NCBI GenBank assembly: GCA_027068915.1
Contig: JAMOLT010000010.1
Span: forward strand, 434,001 to 498,000
DNA: 64,000 nt
Origin: Sedimenticola sp.
GTDB taxonomy: Bacteria; Pseudomonadota; Gammaproteobacteria; Chromatiales; Chromatiaceae
Direction of reading: 5' to 3'
Below are positions 46,715 through 54,257 of this stretch, piece after piece. The position numbers were made by a program, and so were the translations under genes. Under the pieces are notes generated by a model. It made no database searches. It was not told the origin of the DNA and saw only the letters and a list, made by a program, of their open reading frames with translations. Each line of letters begins with the position of its first letter. Positions within the stretch are counted from its first letter, which is position 1.

Positions 46715-47917
46715 ATGTATAGAACCAGTAACAATGTTCTCATGAACCATCTTTTTTTAAACGGGAGCAAGAAACACGGGGTAACCACGCTCCTCCTGAT
46801 CCTGCTGGTTTTTTCCGACCTGTGCGGTGCAGGGGAGAAAGACTTCCGAAAACAGTTTATAACGAATTACAAGACCTTTCAGTTTGGCGCCCAGGAAAAG
46901 CTGGTTAAGGGAACTAGTGCCCGGCATATGCAGGCTGAAATTCGTACCCTGGTCGATGAGGCAATGACTACTAACAAGGATTACACCGATAGACTGTATA
47001 TGCTGGATGTAGCCAATGCCATGGCCAGTGCCTACCAACACTGGCATGGGGATATCAAGGCTTTGACAAAGGAAATAGAAAAACTAATAAAGGCGGAGCT
47101 TAAGCAGGAAGAAATACGTGTTGCCAAGCTGATGCGGTGGAAGAAAGAGGAACGATTTCTTGGTAATTTTGTAATGAAAGACCATATGGCAGAAATGGAG
47201 CAGGCAGGTGTTGCGCCAGTTATATATCCGCATTGGGTGCATCGCATCTGGTTTGAATGCAAGGTCTGTCACCAGGATATTTTTGCAATGAACAGGTGGC
47301 GTAACAAGGTCTCACATCAAAAAATTGAGTCAGGAAAACAGTGTGGTGTTTGCCATGATGGGAAAATGGTTTTCGGAGTCAAGGACAAGGGGCAGTGTAC
47401 AAAATGTCATATTGCCGGAAAACCCGAGGCTGAAAAATTGCACCATACAGATAAGATTGATCATGCTAGGATCAAGCAAGTTGCAGAACGGGTGGGGGCT
47501 GAATGGAATATTGAGAATCTCCCAGAAGGTAAAGTTCCTGTTGATAAGTTTGGCTTTATCAACTGGCTTAATCTGAAAGAAAATGGAGTCTTTAAGCCAA
47601 TCCACTCTTTAAGAGAGGGTTTTGCACATGAAGTACGGGATAATAAAATATTATTTAAATCAAAAGGGAAGATTGATGATGTAATTTTTGATCATAAAGT
47701 ACATTCTAACTGGATTAACTGCTCGTCATGCCATCCGGAAATTTTTCGTGAAACTACCACTAATGATGTAAAAATGATTCGAATGTCAAAAGGAAAATTT
47801 TGCGGCTACTGCCATGGCAAAGTATCTTTTACTTTTGCAGACTGCAAGCGTTGCCACAACCAGAAAAAGGGAGCCGGCAAGGCTGGGGTAATTATTCATC
47901 AGGGGGCCGCACAATAA
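46715..47917 (+). CDS. Hexaheme cytochrome with two c7-type triheme modules and an N-terminal helical domain
   Basis: CKVCH, CGVCH, CTKCH, CSSCH, CGYCH, CKRCH; signal peptide; GGAG 8 nt before ATG. Confidence 0.85.
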   Translation: MYRTSNNVLMNHLFLNGSKKHGVTTLLLILLVFSDLCGAGEKDFRKQFITNYKTFQFGAQEKLVKGTSARHMQAEIRTLVDEAMTTNKDYTDRLYMLDVANAMASAYQHWHGDIKALTKEIEKLIKAELKQEEIRVAKLMRWKKEERFLGNFVMKDHMAEMEQAGVAPVIYPHWVHRIWFECKVCHQDIFAMNRWRNKVSHQKIESGKQCGVCHDGKMVFGVKDKGQCTKCHIAGKPEAEKLHHTDKIDHARIKQVAERVGAEWNIENLPEGKVPVDKFGFINWLNLKENGVFKPIHSLREGFAHEVRDNKILFKSKGKIDDVIFDHKVHSNWINCSSCHPEIFRETTTNDVKMIRMSKGKFCGYCHGKVSFTFADCKRCHNQKKGAGKAGVIIHQGAAQ

Positions 47918-48088
47918 CTGGCCCAGGAAGTTTTGACCGCATGCCAGACATGGTAATCCTGCCTGCATTTAAACAAGCCAAACCAAGCCGGCAAGCAGAC
48001 CACAAAAATTCAGCCTGATGCAGGCGGTGACGAAGCAGACTGGAGGGTGTTTTTTTGGCTCGTCACTATAATTAAAGAGGAGGAGAGC

Positions 48089-48793
48089 ATGAGATCACCT
48101 TTTAGGTACACAAGGCTACTTGCAGCATTCTCTCTGGCTATATACGGCTGCTTCACGCAAATCGCTGCAGCTGAAGACTCCAGCCTTATTGCCGGCAAGA
48201 GCATTTTTGACCGTTTGTGCATCTATTGCCATGGAAGCAAGGGGGAAGGAGATGGCCCCGCTGGCTTGTTGTCTGGCGTAGACACGGGTGACCTGTCCAA
48301 CCAGGCATACATGTCAAAGCTGTCAGACCAGGAGCTGTATGACCGCATTGCCTGGGGCCAGGAGAAATTTCCTTACCTGCAGATGCCGGGCTGGAGATCC
48401 AGCCTGAAAGAGCAGGAAATACGAGCCGTTATAAACTATGTCCGTTCTTTGGCTGTAGACAAGGGACCGCTGACAACTCCATCTCCGAAGGAGAGAGAGA
48501 AAAAATTCCGGGATGACCCGCTAGAAAGGGGGCGTGTGCATTACCTTCACTACTGCTCCGGGTGCCACGGTAAATCTGGCGATGGTGATGGCGAGGGTGG
48601 AAAAAACCTTGCAACAAAACCCGCCGCACTAAGTGACCCTGCTTTAGCTGCCACGATAACGCCAGCAAGCATCGATGCCTATTTAACCACCAATTCCGGC
48701 AGAGGTGGTGGCAGAAATATGCCAGTATTCGAAGATGGTTTTAGAGATAAGATCAAAGACATCACTCTGTACATCAAGACCCTGGCAAAATAA
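48089..48793 (+). CDS. Diheme cytochrome c
   Basis: Signal peptide; CIYCHGSKGEGDG and CSGCHGKSGDGDG; GAGGAGAG SD. Confidence 0.9.
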   Translation: MRSPFRYTRLLAAFSLAIYGCFTQIAAAEDSSLIAGKSIFDRLCIYCHGSKGEGDGPAGLLSGVDTGDLSNQAYMSKLSDQELYDRIAWGQEKFPYLQMPGWRSSLKEQEIRAVINYVRSLAVDKGPLTTPSPKEREKKFRDDPLERGRVHYLHYCSGCHGKSGDGDGEGGKNLATKPAALSDPALAATITPASIDAYLTTNSGRGGGRNMPVFEDGFRDKIKDITLYIKTLAK

Positions 48794-48969
48794 TATAAAA
48801 GAAAATTCTTCCATTGCCCGAAAAGGATCATGATTTTATCCCCCACCTCATAAGGCCGGGCTTTATTTTAGGATAAAATTGCGATATATTCGATTGAACC
48901 AACCGATAATACGCAAGTCTTACGGTTGCGTTATAGATGGATTTATATAACTTTAAAGAGGTAATGCAA

Positions 48970-49311
48970 ATGAGTGAGAATGTTGATAAGAATCGCAGAA
49001 GTGCTTTGAAGCTGGCTGTTGGCGCTGCCGTTGCCGTACCATTGGGTATGTTAACTACCCGTAAGGCTTTTGCAGAAGGCTTGCCGCACGTCGACGAAGC
49101 CAGCGCCACTGCTGTCGCACTGAAATATTCAGCTGATGCAACAAAGGCTGAGCGTGTTGATAAAGCAGGCACTCCTGCAGATCAGCAATTTTGTCATAAC
49201 TGTCTGCTTGCACCATCCCATGAGGGCGACTTTTTTCCATGTCCACTGTTTCCCGGCAATACCGTTGCCAGGGATGGATGGTGCGCTAGCTGGACGCTAC
49301 TAACAAAGTAA
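48970..49311 (+). CDS. High-potential iron-sulfur protein (HiPIP), Tat-exported
   Basis: Twin-arginine NRRSALKLAVGAAVAV; FCHNCLLAPSHEGDFFPCPLFPGNTVARDGWCASW four-Cys pattern. Confidence 0.9.
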   Translation: MSENVDKNRRSALKLAVGAAVAVPLGMLTTRKAFAEGLPHVDEASATAVALKYSADATKAERVDKAGTPADQQFCHNCLLAPSHEGDFFPCPLFPGNTVARDGWCASWTLLTK

Positions 49312-49376
49312 ATAATACTGCACGGGCTTGTTTCACCAGCGTAACTTGGTGATAGTAAAGGCCACCTCCATAGATT

Positions 49377-49445
49377 GTCATTCCGGCGCAGGCCGAAATC
49401 CATAAGTCCTTGAAAACTTTGGACACCGGTCTATGCTGGTGTGAC
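49377..49445. repeat. REP/dRS3-like palindromic repeat
   Basis: GTCATTCCGGCGCAGGCCGAAATCC...GGACACCGGTCTATGCTGGTGTGACG imperfect inverted repeat. Confidence 0.55.
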
Positions 49446-49481
49446 GAAAACCGAATTATTCGAGGTGTCCTAAAGCAATTA

Positions 49482-49508
49482 AAATGGATGGTAGACCCAT
49501 CCATTTTT
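49482..49508 (+). terminator. Hairpin plus T-run
   Basis: AATGGATGG-tagac-CCATCCATTTTTTT. Confidence 0.7.
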
Positions 49509-49523
49509 TTATGCTCACTGGTT

Positions 49524-49650
49524 ATACTGCGTCGGAATAAAAGGCCCTTTCAGTGAATCACAATGCGGCCAGATGCAAAGCGCGTCTCGCTGAGAATGGC
49601 ATGCCCTTTTCAAGATATGCAGCAACCGCAGGGAGGCCCGCAAATGGCCC
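49524..49650. repeat. MITE family, degenerate left-end copy
   Basis: ATACTGCGTCGGAATAAAAGGCCCTTTCAGTGAATCACAATGCGGCCAGATGCAAAGCG matches the 16628 copy left end. Confidence 0.8.
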
Positions 49651-49901
49651 GACCCCGCGTCGCCTAACAAGGCTGTTAGCCGTATAAGGACGTACGGCCA
49701 TTTTCAATGACCATAAGTCATTGAAAATCGAGGAAAGACAAAATCACATTTTTATCTTTCCGGGTTGAGAAAAACCATGGTAGGCTTTTTTCAACATCCT
49801 GCTAAAGCGCCTACTGTTGGCGGCAACCCATGAAGACCTGCTAACGAATGCCGGCTTTTGAGCCTCTCAAGCTCATATCTTCTCAAACTGATAGAGATGC
49901 C

Positions 49902-50627
49902 CTAAATATCAAAAGGCAAATAGATATAGTCTAAATCATGCCGGTGTGTTCCGATGGCTTTTCTATCTTCAAAGTCAAATTCAAAGCCAGAGCCCACGAA
50001 TGGGCTCTTTAGGTTATGACATTTTTCACTACATATATTATTTTCAGGTGATGGCATGGTTAATCCACCTAGCTCTTTATAGTCATCTAATGTGTAGGTT
50101 CCTGTTTTTTCCATCATCATGTCGACATACACACTGCCCGGGCCATGACACATTTCACATTCAACATTGGCCATTTCAGGCGTTTCTTCAATACTGACAA
50201 ACCCGCCAGGCTCTCCATACCCGGTCACATGACATTTCAGGCACTCCCCGTCTGTAGTGTAATCCCTGTCAGGATCCAGCCCCGCCTTGAGCTTTGCCTC
50301 CGCCCTTACGCCCGACTTCAAAAGCTCAAAGCTTTTTGCCATTTTTGTGCCAAGCCACGATTCATAATGCGGCATATGACATATTCTACAGTTTTCAACC
50401 CCCACATACTTTACCTGCGAGGCCTCAACCTGCACTGCAGTCTCTAGAGAGCCTGTTATTGCTCCGGGTTTTTTATTCTCTGCGACTGTCTGTTTATTGT
50501 TTTCAGTGTCTGGAGAGGGCTTTAAGGCAATAAAATAGAACGACATGCCCCCTAAGGCAAGTACAATAAGTACAACCAACAGTTTTATATATCTTTCCAT
50601 GTCACCGTTATTGTGATGATGCCCCAT
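49902..50627 (-). CDS. Membrane-anchored multiheme cytochrome, c554-like
   Basis: N-terminal TM; CRICH, CLKCH, CEMCH plus CSEKCH (CX3CH). Confidence 0.85.
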   Translation of the reverse strand: MGHHHNNGDMERYIKLLVVLIVLALGGMSFYFIALKPSPDTENNKQTVAENKKPGAITGSLETAVQVEASQVKYVGVENCRICHMPHYESWLGTKMAKSFELLKSGVRAEAKLKAGLDPDRDYTTDGECLKCHVTGYGEPGGFVSIEETPEMANVECEMCHGPGSVYVDMMMEKTGTYTLDDYKELGGLTMPSPENNICSEKCHNLKSPFVGSGFEFDFEDRKAIGTHRHDLDYIYLPFDI

Positions 50628-50672
50628 TCATTGCATGGAGTTTAGATAAAAGACCATTCATTCTATGGTTCA

Positions 50673-50714
50673 TTAACAGGTTGTTGAAAAACAGTGTTTT
50701 TCAACAACCTGTTA
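50673..50714. terminator. Perfect 20-bp hairpin (hairpin family copy 2)
   Basis: TTAACAGGTTGTTGAAAAAC-agt-GTTTTTCAACAACCTGTTAA. Confidence 0.85.
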
Positions 50715-51422
50715 ATGCTCGGTTTTTTTCCTCAGCATATGACAGCGTCTGCAATTGAAGGGCTCCTGAACCGGATAAGTCACCGGGAAAGCCACTACTC
50801 CATGACATTTTCCACACCATTTTCCTTCGAATATTCCAGCCATCCGAATATTAGTAGCTCCAACTTCCTCTTTAAACAGCACTGGATGACAGCTATTGCA
50901 ATTTATCATGTTGCTGTGAGCACCATGCGGAAACAGGACATCCGGGAAAAAACTTTCTGCCACCTCGAGCCTGATCATGTTTTCAAAAAAGCCTTCTTCC
51001 GCTTTTTCCTGTGAGGATTGTTTTTCATCAATACTAGCCCGCGGCGATATCAGTCCTTCAATTTCCGCCTTTGTCCAGTTCACCAGCCCAAACTTATCCT
51101 TTGGCAACAGCTCGAATGCCGGCGCATCTCCATCAATACCCTCATTCCGTTTCAGGTATCCGTACACATCTACGTCGTTGAGGAATTGACCAAGCATTTG
51201 CTCCTGGGAAGCCTCACATTCCAAGCCGGTTACCTGTTTGCACAAACTGTCACCCGCCTCTGTTGGTGTCTGCTTTATAGGAACCATTGCTGACACTTCT
51301 TGGGACTGCATACGACTATCTGTTGCAGTACAGCCGACAAGAAAAACAACGGGGAGAAGAGCCGCCACAATAAGAGCCGACTCAGGCCGGGGATATCTCA
51401 AACCACCGAAAGAAAGGCGCAT
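50712..51422 (-). CDS. Triheme c7-type cytochrome lipoprotein
   Basis: Lipobox-like LVGC; LLPKDKFGLVNW; CNSCH, CGKCH, CRRCH. Confidence 0.85.
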   Translation of the reverse strand: MRLSFGGLRYPRPESALIVAALLPVVFLVGCTATDSRMQSQEVSAMVPIKQTPTEAGDSLCKQVTGLECEASQEQMLGQFLNDVDVYGYLKRNEGIDGDAPAFELLPKDKFGLVNWTKAEIEGLISPRASIDEKQSSQEKAEEGFFENMIRLEVAESFFPDVLFPHGAHSNMINCNSCHPVLFKEEVGATNIRMAGIFEGKWCGKCHGVVAFPVTYPVQEPFNCRRCHMLRKKTEH

Positions 51423-51505
51423 AAACGTGTTTCCCGTTATTTTTAACCTAAAGCAATAAGCTTGCGGCGGCCCGCTTGTACCAGGCAGCCAGACTCATCC
51501 ATGCT

Positions 51506-52300
51506 TCATTTAACTGCTGTTGATTTAGTTTGTTCTTTTTTGACTTTTTCCTGAGTATGGCACCGGGAACAGTCTGCCAGTGGGAAAGCCACTTTGCCAT
51601 GGCATCTGCCACACCATTCGCCTTTGCTGATCTCCAACATGCTCATTTTATTCTGCCCTTTGGCCATTATAAAAATAGCCGGATGGCAGCTCGAGCAGTC
51701 CAACCAGTAAGCATGGGCCTTGTGCGGGTACAATACATCCTTAACAAAATCACCTTTGGCCTTAATGATTATATCCAAGTCGAGTGGTGGAATAACCGGC
51801 GCATTCTGGTCAAGGCTATCGAGGGGCTGGATTTCGCCCTGATCTACCACTGCAACCCAGTCGGTCAATCCAAACTTATCTTTGGGAAGGCCTGCTAGTG
51901 CGGCGGGGCGGTCGCTCATACCTATCTGGTAGGCTTCACTTGAAGGGCTATTTGGATCTCCTTTTCCAGCAATTTTTCCATCACTCCCCAAGTAGATTGA
52001 GTTTTTAGACGCTGCCTGCTTTGATGGGGCTGCAGCTGTAGCAGCTGCTGCATCTTTAGCCTTATCAACAACTTTCACCGGCACTGCCGTTTCTTTTCCG
52101 GCAGTTTCTGCGACTTTATTTTTCACTTTATTGGCTGGCGCTACACTTACTTCCGTTGCCTTAGCTTCAGCCTTGTTCTCTAGCGCGGACACAGGTTCCG
52201 ATCGGCCAGGCTCACCCGAGGTAGTACAGCTTACGATGACTATCAGCGGTAGAGTTGCTATTACACCAACATTAATAATTCTATGAAATAGTGTTTTCAT
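51506..52300 (-). CDS. Triheme c7-type cytochrome lipoprotein with Ala/Lys-rich linker
   Basis: Lipobox-like IVSC; low-complexity EAKATEV...DAAAATAAAPSKQ; LPKDKFGLTDW; CSSCH, CGRCH, CSRCH. Confidence 0.85.
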   Translation of the reverse strand: MKTLFHRIINVGVIATLPLIVIVSCTTSGEPGRSEPVSALENKAEAKATEVSVAPANKVKNKVAETAGKETAVPVKVVDKAKDAAAATAAAPSKQAASKNSIYLGSDGKIAGKGDPNSPSSEAYQIGMSDRPAALAGLPKDKFGLTDWVAVVDQGEIQPLDSLDQNAPVIPPLDLDIIIKAKGDFVKDVLYPHKAHAYWLDCSSCHPAIFIMAKGQNKMSMLEISKGEWCGRCHGKVAFPLADCSRCHTQEKVKKEQTKSTAVK

Positions 52301-52313
52301 CTATATCAGCCTC

Positions 52314-52691
52314 TCATTGATTGCTAGCTGCTTCATCTGCTTTCGGTTTAAATTCTGCCGAATGACATCTCTCGCACTCAAGAGGCTCCCAGGCGATCTG
52401 CCCATTGTGACAAACACCACAAGATTTTCCGTCCATAATGTCATTCATGTTGGCATTGTTCGCCCCTTTGCGCATTACGAATATGCTTTCATGACAAACT
52501 TTACATTTGTAGCGTATGCGATGAAACCAATGCGGAAAGACTACCGCACCAACCTCCGCCTTTTCCATGCCATCACGAGTCGCGTCCATATAGATGTCCC
52601 CATATTCCTTCGCTTCAGCAAGAGAAAAAGCAAACACCACTATCAGTGACATTACTAATAAATTACTACGTACCGACTTAACTTTGATCAT
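52314..52691 (-). CDS. Periplasmic triheme c7-type cytochrome
   Basis: Signal peptide ...SLAEA; FPHWFHRIRYKCKVCHESIFVM, CGVCH, CERCH. Confidence 0.87.
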   Translation of the reverse strand: MIKVKSVRSNLLVMSLIVVFAFSLAEAKEYGDIYMDATRDGMEKAEVGAVVFPHWFHRIRYKCKVCHESIFVMRKGANNANMNDIMDGKSCGVCHNGQIAWEPLECERCHSAEFKPKADEAASNQ

Positions 52692-52972
52692 ATAAAACCC
52701 CTCACAAAAAAACCATTTTTATTATAGGTTTATAGTTTTCTGTGCAGCTTTCATACCGCACTATCCCCCATGAGAAAACATCACACCACAAAAAAAAACA
52801 TTAAACAACCATGTTTTTATTATGTTACTCGACTTCATTTAAATAAATTTCTAGTATGCCAATCGGGAAATTCTACCGGGTCGTTTACATATTATTTGGG
52901 CATTATTCCTTGAATTTTCCCGGTTGTGGTCTATTGGTTACTATAAGAGGGAATGAATGTGAGGAACAAAAA

Positions 52973-53206
52973 ATGACAGCGCATTGTGCCGATATTCTGA
53001 TCCATATTAACGAAAGCCTGGATGACGCCAGCATTCATGATATCGAGCGAGATATCAGCATGATCGAAGGCGTTTACAGCGTCTGCACCTATGAAAACAC
53101 TCGCCACCTGATGTTGGTGGACTATGATCCCGGGTGTGTCGCCTCCCAGGAGCTACTGGACAAGATGAAGAATCATGGCTTGCACGCTAAACTGATTGGC
53201 CTGTAA
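52973..53206 (+). CDS. Small ferredoxin-fold/HMA-like protein lacking the CxxC metal motif
   Basis: MTAHCADILIHINESLDDASIHDIERDISMIEGVYSVCTYENTRHLMLVDYDPG...LLDKMKNHGLHAKLIGL. Confidence 0.6.
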   Translation: MTAHCADILIHINESLDDASIHDIERDISMIEGVYSVCTYENTRHLMLVDYDPGCVASQELLDKMKNHGLHAKLIGL

Positions 53207-53338
53207 TTGACCTGGCTATTTTTCACAGCAGGTTTCCTTTATCTTGGCTGTTCAGGCAACGGAATACGTTGGCGTGCCCCGCGCTATGGGCATACAATTA
53301 GTAAGGTTATTGTAGTTTAACTATGCAGGAGTAGGCTT

Positions 53339-54163
53339 ATGAAAACGCTGATAGCGGTGGTTCTTGTGTTCTGTGTCCAGGGTGCTCTTGCGGATGGAAT
53401 AGGTTTTGATCCGTCGACGGGCATCAACGCAGGGAACAACAAGATATCCAATCTGGCTGATCCTGCCCAGCCCGGCGATGCCGCCACCAAGGGCTATTCG
53501 GATGCGCAGTTGGCTACACATTCAGCCAATGGCAGCGCGCATCATGCTCGCTATACAGATGGTGAGGCAGTGGCGGCCATTCTGACAGCAGATGGCGATA
53601 GTTCAGGCTTGGATGCAGACAAACTGGACGGCATGGATGCGGATGCTTTCATGCTGGATTATGGTTATGGGGGATATATTCCCGTTCCGTTGGGTTCGCT
53701 GTTTCTCAATAATGCCGCTTTCGATAGTTGGGGAGTGACGTTACCTGCCAGTGGCACCTCCTCTTTCACCATAAATTCGGTCGCCCCAAAAGACATTTAC
53801 TACTGGAATACAATCAATAGCACGGAACTGATCGTGGAAATCATGGTGTATTATCCAGGGTCGGCGGGTGCATGCCAGGCGGTGATCGAGCCGCTGCCCA
53901 AGGATGTTACCAGCTATCTTCGCGTGGGATTTCAGGATGGTTATTACAGTGTCGGCATAACCGCTGACCCGTTTCCGCCATTTACCGGGCCCCACAGTTC
54001 CCTGTCTCAGGAATACAAACTGACGGGCATCCCCCCCGAGAGTCCCTTTCGGTTGGAAATTTCCAGAAAAGGCGATGATCCTGCAGACAATTGCGGCGAA
54101 ATCCGTATTGCTGGCGTTGCCATCAGATATCCGCAGCAAGGGCACAAAAATAATTGGTGGTAG
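53339..54163 (+). CDS. Secreted hypothetical protein with phage tail-fibre-like segment
   Basis: Signal peptide; NKISNLADPAQPGDAATKGYSDAQL and GLDADKLDGMDADAF. Confidence 0.6.
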   Translation: MKTLIAVVLVFCVQGALADGIGFDPSTGINAGNNKISNLADPAQPGDAATKGYSDAQLATHSANGSAHHARYTDGEAVAAILTADGDSSGLDADKLDGMDADAFMLDYGYGGYIPVPLGSLFLNNAAFDSWGVTLPASGTSSFTINSVAPKDIYYWNTINSTELIVEIMVYYPGSAGACQAVIEPLPKDVTSYLRVGFQDGYYSVGITADPFPPFTGPHSSLSQEYKLTGIPPESPFRLEISRKGDDPADNCGEIRIAGVAIRYPQQGHKNNWW

Positions 54164-54257
54164 CCTGTCATTGTTGCAGGGCCAGGCTCATGTGTGCGCA
54201 TAGCGAAATTTGTCTGAAAGTTATACAATTTCCAGCCGTTTTCGATTTTTGAACCCT

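Noticed and set aside
49656-49700. Integron attC-like GCCTAACAAGGC...GTTAGCC
   Set aside because: The two core-like motifs are only a few bases apart and no attC-type bulged structure or integrase is present; simple short hairpins explain it.
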